From an uncultured Oscillospiraceae bacterium (GTDB lineage: Bacteria > Bacillota > Clostridia > Oscillospirales > Oscillospiraceae), in contig CALWOA010000011.1 of assembly GCA_944382965.1 (NCBI GenBank), positions 1-64,000 on the forward strand: a stretch of 64,000 nt of DNA. The letters run 5' to 3'. Both the position numbers and the translations under genes were made by a program. The number at the start of each line of letters is the position of its first letter. The stretch's first letter is position 1. This document shows, in pieces, positions 8,920-16,540 of the stretch. The notes under the pieces were generated by a model. That model searched no databases and was not told where the DNA came from. It worked only from the letters and a program-made list of their open reading frames with translations.

Positions 8920-10767
8920 CTAGGTTTTACTGGGGGTGATATCCAAATAATGGTCTTTCAGGATGCGCACACATTCCTCGATTCCCAGGGCGCTGCTGTT
9001 GAGGCATATGTCGTAGTTTTCCGCACTGCCGAAGTCCTTTCCGGTAAAGTAGCGGTAATAGGAGGCGCGCTTGTCATCCGTGGCTTTCAGTTGGGTCAGG
9101 GATGGATGATTCGTCTCTTTGTACACGTTCTGGATTCTGTCCATGCGGCTCTGGGGATCTGCATAGATGAACACTTTGAACACCCCCGGCCGGCTGGACA
9201 GCACATAATCGGCACACCGGCCCACGATGATGCAACTTCCCTTTTCGGCTACCTCCCGGATCACCTTGGACTGGTGCAGGAAGGCTTTGTCTTCCACGGA
9301 AAGGTCATGCCGCAGATTGGCAGAAAGTTCATGCAGCAGCCCGCCCACATCGGATTCTTCGGCGGTCTCAAAATAGCTGGGGTCAATTTCGCTGGATTGG
9401 GCGGCCATGTCAATCAGTTCGTGGTCGTAGAAAGGAATGTGCAGCTGCTGCGCCAGCAGCTTTCCGATTTCCCGTCCGCCGCTGCCATGCTGCCGGCTGA
9501 TGGTAATGACGGTCTGTTGGGGAGTGTCTGCCGGTTGTTCCGGATGAACGCCCCGGTCAAATTCTCCTGCCCACTCAAAGCCTTTCTTGGCAACGATAAC
9601 GGCAATCACTTCGTTGATTACCGCTGCTGCGGCAATGGTGCCCTGGACGATCTGGGCGCACTCCGGAGCGGGGGCGCTCAGGACGGAAACGGCAATTCCC
9701 GTAAATACCAGCGATACGCCGGAATGGGGCAGCAGGGTCAGTCCCAGATATTTTTTCACGGTTGCGGGAGATTTGGTGATGGCGGCCCCAAAATAGGCGC
9801 CGAAATATTTACCCGCGGCCCGGGAAACGATGTATACTGCGGTGAAAATCCCCGCACCCAGCATCAGGTGGTAATCCAAAGGCGCACCCAGACTCAAAAT
9901 CACCACAATCATCAGAATGTTCAGAATCGGGTTGAACACCTTCATGATCTGTTCCAGTCTGGTTTCGCTGATCAGGTTGGAGAAGGTAGCGGAAAATGCC
10001 ATGCCGATGAGCATGAAGTTCAGCACGGGGCTGGGCATCACCACATAGTTAAAGAAGAATCCCACACCGGAGGTGGCCAGGATCAAGGCAATCAGCAGCG
10101 CCAGGGTCTGACGGTCGTTCCGCTCCTTTTTTAGCAGCATCCCGGCGGCGTATCCGGTGGCAATGCCGATAACCAGGGGCAGCACCACCATTAAGGGAAT
10201 CATGTAAAGGGGCATCTGCCCGGCGGACAGACTGCCCATGACGCAGGAAATTACGCAGAAAAAGACAATGCACCCCACAATATCATCCAGGGCGGCCATG
10301 GGGATCAGGGTCTTGGTCACGGGGCCGTCGGTCTTAAATTCCCGGACAATGGACAATGCCGGAGCCGGAGCGGTAGCCAGGGCAATTCCGCCGAAAATCA
10401 GGGCCAGGTAAAGGGGAATGCCGGAAAAATAGAAAACAATGCCGAACACCAACGACACCAGGAAGAAGGTCCCCAGAGATTGGGTCAGGGTGGTGATGAC
10501 GATGGCTTTGCCGGAGCGTTTGATCTTTTTCCATACCAGCTCAGTGCCGATCATCAGACCCACGGCACATTCCATGACGTGAATCGTGTTCTGATACCAG
10601 GCAGCGTCCAACAGTTCCTGGTTGATTAGGGAAAATGCATGGGGTCCCAGAATCATGGCGCAGATCAGCCATCCCAGAATGGAGGGAAGTTTCAGCTTGG
10701 CAATCAGCCTTCCGCACAGGAATGCAATGAAAATGGTAATGCACAGTCTCAGCAGTAACAAAAGCAT
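8920..10767 (-). CDS. CPA2-type cation:proton antiporter fused to a cytidylate-kinase-like domain
   Basis: This 615 aa protein is a two-part fusion. Residues 1 to about 395 form a polytopic antiporter of the CPA2 (Na+/H+ or K+/H+ exchanger) family, with about a dozen hydrophobic segments and the ion-binding PMAALDDIVG (157-166). After a short hydrophilic linker (about 400-418), residues 419-615 form a P-loop kinase-like domain of the cytidylate-kinase-like family: TISRQHGSGGREIG (422-435), a conserved IIVGRCADYVL (513-523) and an Arg-rich lid around 541-572. The frame is continuous with no sign of error. It follows a TetR gene by 26 bases, so they are one operon. I infer that nucleotide binding or phosphorylation gates transport; this is untested. 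Confidence 0.85.
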   Translation of the reverse strand: MLLLLLRLCITIFIAFLCGRLIAKLKLPSILGWLICAMILGPHAFSLINQELLDAAWYQNTIHVMECAVGLMIGTELVWKKIKRSGKAIVITTLTQSLGTFFLVSLVFGIVFYFSGIPLYLALIFGGIALATAPAPALSIVREFKTDGPVTKTLIPMAALDDIVGCIVFFCVISCVMGSLSAGQMPLYMIPLMVVLPLVIGIATGYAAGMLLKKERNDRQTLALLIALILATSGVGFFFNYVVMPSPVLNFMLIGMAFSATFSNLISETRLEQIMKVFNPILNILMIVVILSLGAPLDYHLMLGAGIFTAVYIVSRAAGKYFGAYFGAAITKSPATVKKYLGLTLLPHSGVSLVFTGIAVSVLSAPAPECAQIVQGTIAAAAVINEVIAVIVAKKGFEWAGEFDRGVHPEQPADTPQQTVITISRQHGSGGREIGKLLAQQLHIPFYDHELIDMAAQSSEIDPSYFETAEESDVGGLLHELSANLRHDLSVEDKAFLHQSKVIREVAEKGSCIIVGRCADYVLSSRPGVFKVFIYADPQSRMDRIQNVYKETNHPSLTQLKATDDKRASYYRYFTGKDFGSAENYDICLNSSALGIEECVRILKDHYLDITPSKT

Positions 10768-10793
10768 AGTATCGGGTCCTTTCTATGGTGGAT

Positions 10794-11432
10794 TCATTCA
10801 GGGTCGTGGGGATTTGTTTCCGGCTGCCGGGCAAGGCCGTAGAGCAAAATGTCAAACAGCTGGGCCATTTTCCCCTCGTGGGCATCAATCAGGGTTTTGT
10901 AGTCCTCGGTTTCCAGAGCTTTGTTCTGAAAATAGCCGTTGTACATTTCAGAGAAGACCAGAAAGCAGGATAACGCAGTTTCCGTGGTAATTCCTCCCCG
11001 CAGAGGAAGTCTGCAGAGGAAGGTTTTCAGATGCTGCTGATAGTAAGCATCGAAATCCTTCCGGATGGCATGAATCTGCCCGATCAGGTGCTTGGGCGGC
11101 TGCAAAACGGTGTTGAAGAAAATGTTGCTGTAATGGGGATGTTCCGCAAAGAAGCTCTGGCGGATGGCCAGCCATTTGGGAATGTCAAAATCCCCGGGGC
11201 CGGTGTCCCGTTGCTGAATGTAGGACAGCATTTCCTGATAGCACAGGGCAACGCATTGCAGGTACAGATCGTCCTTGCCTTTGAAATTGTGATACAGCAG
11301 CCCCTTGGATACCTGACTCTCGGCACAGATGGTGTTGATGGATGCGCTGTCATAGCTTTTCGTTCCAAATTCCACAATGGCCGCTGCCAGAATCCGCTCC
11401 TTGGTACGCTGGGTTTTTTCCTCCTTTTTCAT
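10794..11432 (-). CDS. TetR/AcrR-family transcriptional repressor
   Basis: This 212 aa protein has an N-terminal helix-turn-helix: KERILAAAIVEFG, then the recognition part SQVSKGLLYHNFKGKDDL (about residues 35-55), and a divergent ligand-binding C-terminal domain. I choose the ATG at 11432, six bases after GGAGG, over the TTG at 11438, which would touch the RBS. It heads the operon with the antiporter-kinase fusion. Two related palindromes overlap its promoter, which suggests autoregulation and control of the antiporter. Confidence 0.9.
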   Translation of the reverse strand: MKKEEKTQRTKERILAAAIVEFGTKSYDSASINTICAESQVSKGLLYHNFKGKDDLYLQCVALCYQEMLSYIQQRDTGPGDFDIPKWLAIRQSFFAEHPHYSNIFFNTVLQPPKHLIGQIHAIRKDFDAYYQQHLKTFLCRLPLRGGITTETALSCFLVFSEMYNGYFQNKALETEDYKTLIDAHEGKMAQLFDILLYGLARQPETNPHDPE

Positions 11433-11446
11433 ATCCAACCTCCGTT

Positions 11447-11491
11447 ATAGACTTTGTGGTCTATTATAGTAATAAAAGACCAGGTGGTCAA
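11447..11491 (-). promoter_or_regulatory. Promoter with two operator palindromes for the TetR-antiporter operon
   Basis: On the minus strand: TTGACC (11486-11491), 17-base spacer, TATAAT (11463-11468). One palindrome, GACCAGGTGGTC (11478-11489), covers the -35. The second, ATAGAC-N6-GTCTAT (11447-11464), covers the end of the -10 and the start region. Both contain GAC-N6/7-GGTC-like cores and their centres are 28 bp apart. A TetR repressor encoded just downstream is the natural binder. Confidence 0.75.
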
Positions 11492-11619
11492 TAATGTAAG
11501 TGTGAATTTATTGTGAAGCTTTTCTCCCAGGCGCAGAAAAAGATCGGGCGTCTTTGGCATATTTCCCGGGGGCATTGGAATATACTACTTCCGTATTTTG
11601 GATTATGGAGGTGGTTTCC

Positions 11620-12153
11620 ATGAAAAAATCCCTGACCTATTGGCAGACGGTGGGATTTTTCTTCGTCTCGGTGGTGGGTACGCTGCTGCATTTTCTCTTT
11701 GCCTGGACCGGGGAAAACCGGCTGGTGGCTCTGTTCGCCCCGGTGAATGAATCGGTCTGGGAACATATGAAGCTGGTGCTGTGGCCTATGGCGGTGTTTG
11801 CGCTGGCGGAATATGCCAATATGGGCAAGGAAATCGGAAGATTCTGGTGCGCCAAACTAAAAGGGCTGCTTACGGCCCTGGTGCTGATTCCCGCAATTTA
11901 CTACATCTATACCGGAGCTCTGGGGACGCACTGGATGTGGTTTGATATCGCAATATTTTTCCTGGCCACCGGAGCGGGCTTCTGGGTTGAAACCAGAACC
12001 CTCACCCAGGGAAAGCCCTGCCGGATTCCCAATAAAGTCGCGGCTGGGATGATTGTGCTGATTTTGGTACTTTTCGCCGTCCTCACCTTCCTGCCGCCCC
12101 AGATTCCCCTCTTCCAGGACCCCATCAGCGGAACCTACGGCTTTCAGGGGTAA
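11620..12153 (+). CDS. DUF6512-like integral membrane protein
   Basis: This is a 177 aa protein with about five hydrophobic segments and the motif NESVWEHMKLVLWP (about residues 43-56), which I associate with the uncharacterised DUF6512 family. The ATG at 11620 follows GGAGG; in-frame upstream codons lie before the RBS. It stands alone between the divergent TetR operon and fumC, whose promoter starts 13 bases after its stop. No function can be given. Confidence 0.75.
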   Translation: MKKSLTYWQTVGFFFVSVVGTLLHFLFAWTGENRLVALFAPVNESVWEHMKLVLWPMAVFALAEYANMGKEIGRFWCAKLKGLLTALVLIPAIYYIYTGALGTHWMWFDIAIFFLATGAGFWVETRTLTQGKPCRIPNKVAAGMIVLILVLFAVLTFLPPQIPLFQDPISGTYGFQG

Positions 12154-12165
12154 GACGCTCCCTGG

Positions 12166-12194
12166 TTGACATTTTTTCTCCGCCTTGGTATCAT
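12166..12194 (+). promoter_or_regulatory. Promoter of fumC
   Basis: Perfect -35 TTGACA (12166-12171), 17-base spacer and -10 TATCAT (12189-12194), 26 bases before the ATG. Confidence 0.75.
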
Positions 12195-12219
12195 CAAGGA
12201 AACGCAAGGAGGAGAGACT

Positions 12220-13596
12220 ATGGAATATCGTTTGGAGCAGGACTCTATGGGGCAGGTCAAGGTGCCTGCCGATAAATACTGGGGCGCCCAGACCCAGCGG
12301 TCTGTGGAGCATTTTCCCATCGGCGTGGGTTTGGAAACCATGCCCCGGGAGATTATCCGCAGTTTCGGCATTCTGAAAAAAGCCGCCGCTTTGGCAAATC
12401 ACACCCTGAAACCGGAAAAAATGACCTTGGAAAAACGGGACACCATCTGCCGGGTCTGCGATGAGGTAATTGCGGGCACTCTGGCGGAGCATTTTCCCCT
12501 GGTGGTCTGGCAGACCGGCTCCGGCACCCAGTCCAATATGAACGCCAACGAAGTCATCGCCAACCGGGGCAATGAGCTGGCTGGGAAGAAGCTGCTGCAC
12601 CCCAATGACGATGTGAACATGTCCCAGTCCTCCAACGACACCTTCCCTACCGCCATGCACATTGCGGCGGTGGAGAGCCTGGAAGACCGGCTGCTTCCGG
12701 CCCTGAACCAGCTGATTGCCGCCTTTGTAAAGCTGGAAAAGGAAAATGAAGGCATTGTCAAGTCCGGCCGCACTCATCTTCAGGATGCTACCCCCATTGC
12801 CTTCTCCCAGGAGATATCCGGCTGGCGCAGCAGCCTGGAGCGGTGCGGTCAGCTGCTGGAGCAGGCCCTGCCTGCCCTGAAGGAGCTGGCCCTGGGCGGT
12901 ACCGCCGTGGGTACGGGGCTGAACGCCCCCGCCGGATTTGACACGGAAGTGGCCCGGCAGGTATCCCTGCTCACAGGCAAGAATTTTTTGACTGCACCCA
13001 ATAAATTCCACGCTCTCAGCTCCAAAAGCGAGCTGGTTTTTGCCCATGGCGCCCTGAAGGCTCTGGCCTGCGATTTGATGAAAATTGCCAACGATATCCG
13101 CTGGCTGGCCTCCGGTCCACGGCTGGGACTGGGGGAAATCACCATCCCTGCCAACGAGCCAGGCTCTTCCATCATGCCGGGAAAAGTCAACCCCACCCAG
13201 TGCGAAGCCATCACCATGATTGCCGTGCAGGTCATGGGCAACGATGCGGCGGTGAGCATGGCCGCCAGCCAGGGAAATTTTGAGCTGAATGTATTTATGC
13301 CGGTGCTGATTTATAATTTTCTGCAATCTGCCCGGCTGCTGGCGGAAGGAATGACTGCTTTCCACGACTTCTGCGTCACCGGCATCCGGGCCAACCGGGA
13401 GAAAATGGAGGGGAATCTGCACAACTCCCTCATGCTGGTCACCGCCCTGACCCCCTACATCGGCTATGAAAACGGTGCAAAAACCGCGAAAAAAGCCTAC
13501 GAAGAGAACATTTCCCTGAAAGAAGCCTGCGTAAAACTGGGCTACCTGACCCAGGAAGAATTTGACCGGGTATTCCACCCGGAGCAGATGATCTGA
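12220..13596 (+). CDS. fumC: Class II fumarate hydratase
   Basis: This 458 aa cytosolic enzyme interconverts fumarate and L-malate without an iron-sulfur cluster. Family signatures are present: SSNDTFPTAMH (138-147), GRTHLQDA (183-190) with the catalytic His region, and GSSIMPGKVNP (315-325) with the catalytic Ser loop. The DTFPT form rather than DVIPT favours fumarase over aspartase. The ATG at 12220 follows AAGGAGG; a longer frame to 12166 would cover the promoter. It is a single-gene unit ended by a hairpin. No other TCA genes are near. Confidence 0.95.
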   Translation: MEYRLEQDSMGQVKVPADKYWGAQTQRSVEHFPIGVGLETMPREIIRSFGILKKAAALANHTLKPEKMTLEKRDTICRVCDEVIAGTLAEHFPLVVWQTGSGTQSNMNANEVIANRGNELAGKKLLHPNDDVNMSQSSNDTFPTAMHIAAVESLEDRLLPALNQLIAAFVKLEKENEGIVKSGRTHLQDATPIAFSQEISGWRSSLERCGQLLEQALPALKELALGGTAVGTGLNAPAGFDTEVARQVSLLTGKNFLTAPNKFHALSSKSELVFAHGALKALACDLMKIANDIRWLASGPRLGLGEITIPANEPGSSIMPGKVNPTQCEAITMIAVQVMGNDAAVSMAASQGNFELNVFMPVLIYNFLQSARLLAEGMTAFHDFCVTGIRANREKMEGNLHNSLMLVTALTPYIGYENGAKTAKKAYEENISLKEACVKLGYLTQEEFDRVFHPEQMI

Positions 13597-13599
13597 AAA

Positions 13600-13632
13600 A
13601 ACCGCCCCGCTTTCCTCAGCGGGGCGGTTATC
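13600..13632 (+). terminator. Hairpin terminator after fumC
   Basis: Arms AACCGCCCCGCT (13600-13611) and AGCGGGGCGGTT (13618-13629) close a short loop; the T-run is weak (TTATC). Confidence 0.65.
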
Positions 13633-13665
13633 GTTAACTTGTTAGCTGCGTTAACGGGATTTGTC

Positions 13666-13694
13666 TTGCAAGTGGGCGCTATATCTGATATAGT
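13666..13694 (+). promoter_or_regulatory. Promoter of the small membrane protein gene
   Basis: TTGCAA (13666-13671), 17-base spacer, TATAGT (13689-13694). Two GTTAAC hexamers upstream (13633-13638, 13650-13655) form an inverted repeat that may be an operator. Confidence 0.6.
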
Positions 13695-13740
13695 ATCCAT
13701 ATGGCGGGACTGAAAAGAAAAACGTATGGAGGTGTTTTCT

Positions 13741-13992
13741 TTGAAAACAGTACTTAAGGCTATTTTTATCGGAGTTATCAGCTTTTTTGTATGTTTGATC
13801 GGGAACCTGCTGTTAGGCGCAGCTGTGGGTGCCATGATTCCCGGTGGCGATGAATTTCTCAATTCCTATTTCCATCCGCTGTATACTGCCATTACCCTGC
13901 TGATTTCTCTTGTGATTTCCTGTACCTATCTGATTGTGCAGAAAATCAATCTGCTTTTAGCGAAAATAGAAGATACCAAACTTCCGGACTGA
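13741..13992 (+). CDS. Small integral membrane protein, TTG start
   Basis: This 83 aa protein has two hydrophobic helices (about residues 4-30 and 48-70) and a short charged tail (KIEDTKLPD). I start at TTG 13741 because GGAGG at 13728-13732 sits eight bases before it; the in-frame ATG at 13726 overlaps that RBS and would need another. It has its own promoter and a strong terminator. I do not recognise the family. Confidence 0.65.
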   Translation: MKTVLKAIFIGVISFFVCLIGNLLLGAAVGAMIPGGDEFLNSYFHPLYTAITLLISLVISCTYLIVQKINLLLAKIEDTKLPD

Positions 13993-14022
13993 CAGGCAGG
14001 GGGCACCCCTGCCTGCTTTTTT
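13993..14022 (+). terminator. Intrinsic terminator after the small membrane protein gene
   Basis: Arms CAGGCAGGGG (13993-14002) and CCCCTGCCTG (14006-14015) are followed by CTTTTTT. Confidence 0.88.
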
Positions 14023-14028
14023 GCGCAT

Positions 14029-14058
14029 AAAAAAGCCGCCGTCCCAAAGGACGGCGGC
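14029..14058 (-). terminator. Intrinsic terminator of gap
   Basis: GCCGCCGTCC (14035-14044), four-base loop, GGACGGCGGC (14049-14058); on the minus strand it is followed by TTTTTTAT. Confidence 0.9.
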
Positions 14059-14076
14059 GAAGTTCTGTCTGTTTAA

Positions 14077-15093
14077 TTACAGCAGAGTGGAGAAGTGCTT
14101 GATGGTACGGACCATCTGAGAAACGTAGGAGTTCTCGTTGTCGTACCAGGACACAACCTGAACCTGGGTCTTGCCATCGGGCAGAGCGCAAACCATGGTC
14201 TGGGTAGCGTCGAACAGGGAGCCGTAACGCATGCCGATAACATCGGAGGAAACGATCTCGTCCTCGTTGTAGCCGAAGGACTCGGTAGCAGCAGCCTTCA
14301 TAGCAGCGTTGATCTCAGCCACGGTCACGGACTTGGAGCACACAGCATTCAGAATGGTGGTGGAGCCGGTGGGGGTGGGAACACGCTGAGCAGCGCCGAT
14401 CAGCTTGCCGTTCAGTTCGGGGATAACCAGGCCGATAGCCTTGGCAGCACCGGTGGAGTTGGGAACGATGTTCACAGCGCCGGCACGGGAACGACGCAGG
14501 TCGCCCTTACGCTGGGGGCCGTCCAGGATCATCTGGTCGCCGGTGTAAGCGTGGATGGTGCACATAATGCCGGACTCGATGGAAGCCAGGTCATTCAGAG
14601 CCTTAGCCATGGGAGCCAGGCAGTTGGTGGTGCAGGAAGCGGCGGAGATGATGTGGTCGTCCTTGGTCAGGGTGTTGTGGTTAACATTGTAAACGATGGT
14701 GGGCAGGTCGTTGCCAGCGGGAGCGGAGATAACAACCTTCTTAGCGCCAGCGTCGATGTGAGCCTGAGCCTTAGCCTTGGAGGTGTAGAAGCCAGTGCAC
14801 TCCAGAACAACGTCAACACCCAGCTCGCCCCAGGGCAGCTCGGCAGCGTTGGCCTTAGCGTAAATGGTGATCTTCTTGCCGTCGACAACGATGTGATCCT
14901 CGCCAGCCTCGACAACGTGACCCTGAGCAGCGTAGTTGCCCTGAGTGGAGTCGTACTTCAGCAGGTGAGCCAGCATCTTGGGAGAGGTCAGGTCATTGAT
15001 GGCAACGACTTCGAAACCCTCAGCACCGAACATCTGACGGAAAGCCAGACGGCCGATACGGCCAAAACCGTTAATTGCAACTTTAACAGACAT
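14077..15093 (-). CDS. gap: Glyceraldehyde-3-phosphate dehydrogenase (NAD type)
   Basis: This 338 aa glycolytic enzyme oxidises glyceraldehyde-3-phosphate to 1,3-bisphosphoglycerate. It has the Rossmann start [10 protein letters not shown] (6-15), the catalytic ASCTTNC (152-158) with Cys154, and [10 protein letters not shown] in the catalytic domain. The RBS is TGGAGG. Codon use is very narrow (GCT/GCC, GAC, AAG, CTG), as expected for a highly expressed gene; this bias leaves a 346-codon antisense frame open, which I do not regard as a gene. It has its own promoter and terminator. Confidence 0.97.
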   Translation of the reverse strand: MSVKVAINGFGRIGRLAFRQMFGAEGFEVVAINDLTSPKMLAHLLKYDSTQGNYAAQGHVVEAGEDHIVVDGKKITIYAKANAAELPWGELGVDVVLECTGFYTSKAKAQAHIDAGAKKVVISAPAGNDLPTIVYNVNHNTLTKDDHIISAASCTTNCLAPMAKALNDLASIESGIMCTIHAYTGDQMILDGPQRKGDLRRSRAGAVNIVPNSTGAAKAIGLVIPELNGKLIGAAQRVPTPTGSTTILNAVCSKSVTVAEINAAMKAAATESFGYNEDEIVSSDVIGMRYGSLFDATQTMVCALPDGKTQVQVVSWYDNENSYVSQMVRTIKHFSTLL

Positions 15094-15173
15094 GATGATT
15101 CCTCCATTTTAATCGCTGCAATGCAGCATATTTGACATCATATGTACAGGATTCGATAACTCCGTACGGATTT

Positions 15174-15202
15174 ATTATACTATAGCTGAAACCGGATGTA
15201 AA
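15174..15202 (-). promoter_or_regulatory. Promoter of gap
   Basis: TTTACA (15197-15202), 17-base spacer, TATAAT (15174-15179), leaving an 80-base 5' leader. Confidence 0.8.
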
Positions 15203-15290
15203 CTGTGAAATGTGTAAAAATCCCATAAAAATTTTGTTAATTTCGATGCAAGATGCTAATATTGCACAAATCTACCCTGGGAGAAGGGAA

Positions 15291-15317
15291 AAACCCGGAG
15301 CAGTTTGCTCCGGGTTT
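15291..15317 (-). terminator. Intrinsic terminator after the DUF3048 gene
   Basis: AAACCCGGAGCA (15291-15302), loop GTT, TGCTCCGGGTTT (15306-15317). T-runs occur on both sides, so it may work in both directions. Confidence 0.85.
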
Positions 15318-15332
15318 TCCATAAGTTTTGAA

Positions 15333-16463
15333 TTATCCTTCCACAGCCTGGGTTTCTGCAGCAACAGGAGATGCAGCTTCGTAAGTTACAGGGGATTCAG
15401 GAGTGCAGATGGCAATGTAGGTGTTGCCTACGCCCACATCCAGGGGAGTGCCGTCCTGGGTGGTGAAGACGAAGGGTTCCTTATCACCGGCGCAGGTCCA
15501 GTTGATGGGGATGATCTTGCCGCCGTTGGCATAGTAGCCGGCGCCGCCGGCGTTGAAGTCAGCCACAAAGTAGATGCCGTCGGTGGTGATGTTGGCGTTC
15601 ATAATCAGCACGTTGGTGAACATCTCGGTTTCGCCGGTGATCTGGTCGGTCATTACCTGGCCGTACTGATTATATACGTACTTGTCCGCCTCAGCGTCAT
15701 AGGTCATGATGGTTTCCTTCTTGGCCTGTCCGTAGGTGAAGGTCAGAGAGATCTTACCAGCGTCCTCGCCGTTAGCAGGGGTGCCGTCCTCAGTGAAGGT
15801 CAGACCGTAATCCCGCTCCAGGCTCATGGGATAGCCCTGGGCCTCTGCATAAGCCTTGATGCCGGAGCCGACACCGAAGAGGGTATTTTCATAAGTACGG
15901 TTGTACTCGGTATCCCGGTAGGAGGTACCCTGGGAGGCAACTTCCCAAGCATCGATGTTAAAGTTTTCAATGCCCCGGTTGGCGGCATCCTCCAGTGCCT
16001 GGCTGGAGCCACCGGCATGGGACAGAATCAGATCATAGTGCTGGGCCAGCTGGTTGAAGATGGGCCGGGTGGAACGGGTGGAGCCGATGGCTTCCACGTC
16101 CGAGATATCGGAGAACAGAGCCAGGCAGCGGATGATGTTGTTCTTGTTGACAAAGGTCTCTACCAGCACGTCGGCGTGGATGACACCCACATGGGGCAGG
16201 TTTTCCTGCATGTTGCTGACGGTGTTGGCGAAGATCCGGCCGGTGAAGGGAGCATCCAGAATCTCACCGTTGAGGGGGTTGCGGTAGACTTGCGGCTCGG
16301 TGGGCACAGTGGTAGGTTCTGTGGTAGGTTCCGTGGCAGCTTCCGTGGTAGCTGCCTGGGTGGTTTCCGGCACGGTGGAGGGCTGGGTGGAGGCGGCCTT
16401 ACCGGCACCGCAGCCGCACAGCAGCAGTGCCAGTGCTAGGGTCAGGGCAAGCATTTTTTTCAT
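15333..16463 (-). CDS. DUF3048 (YerB-like) lipoprotein
   Basis: This 376 aa exported lipoprotein has an N-terminal signal ending in the lipobox LLCGC (about 14-18), then a Thr/Pro/Glu-rich linker (about 24-58). The YerB-type domain follows: a PHVGVIHADVLVE segment, IRCLALFSD, and IGSTRSTRPIF, the family's GPIRSARP-like motif. A second globular half begins after about residue 235. The family's function is unknown. It is 77 bases downstream of a peptide-binding lipoprotein, with a separate likely promoter. Confidence 0.88.
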   Translation of the reverse strand: MKKMLALTLALALLLCGCGAGKAASTQPSTVPETTQAATTEAATEPTTEPTTVPTEPQVYRNPLNGEILDAPFTGRIFANTVSNMQENLPHVGVIHADVLVETFVNKNNIIRCLALFSDISDVEAIGSTRSTRPIFNQLAQHYDLILSHAGGSSQALEDAANRGIENFNIDAWEVASQGTSYRDTEYNRTYENTLFGVGSGIKAYAEAQGYPMSLERDYGLTFTEDGTPANGEDAGKISLTFTYGQAKKETIMTYDAEADKYVYNQYGQVMTDQITGETEMFTNVLIMNANITTDGIYFVADFNAGGAGYYANGGKIIPINWTCAGDKEPFVFTTQDGTPLDVGVGNTYIAICTPESPVTYEAASPVAAETQAVEG

Positions 16464-16490
16464 GATACATTTCCTTTCCTTATTTCTGTT

Positions 16491-16520
16491 TTTATATGGT
16501 AAATTGCCGATGATTTACAA
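16491..16520 (-). promoter_or_regulatory. Probable promoter of the DUF3048 gene
   Basis: TTGTAA (16515-16520), 18-base spacer, TATAAA (16491-16496). Confidence 0.5.
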
Positions 16521-16540
16521 GCATCGCAACTTATCACGGA

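Noticed and set aside
11857-13578. 573-codon minus-strand frame opposite fumC
   Set aside because: FumC motifs are unambiguous on the plus strand; the antisense product has no motif and crosses the fumC promoter and the preceding gene.
14095-15135. 346-codon plus-strand frame opposite gap
   Set aside because: It is an antisense shadow kept open by the extreme codon bias of gap; its product is a Gly/Val/Ser/His-rich run without family features, and it has no RBS.
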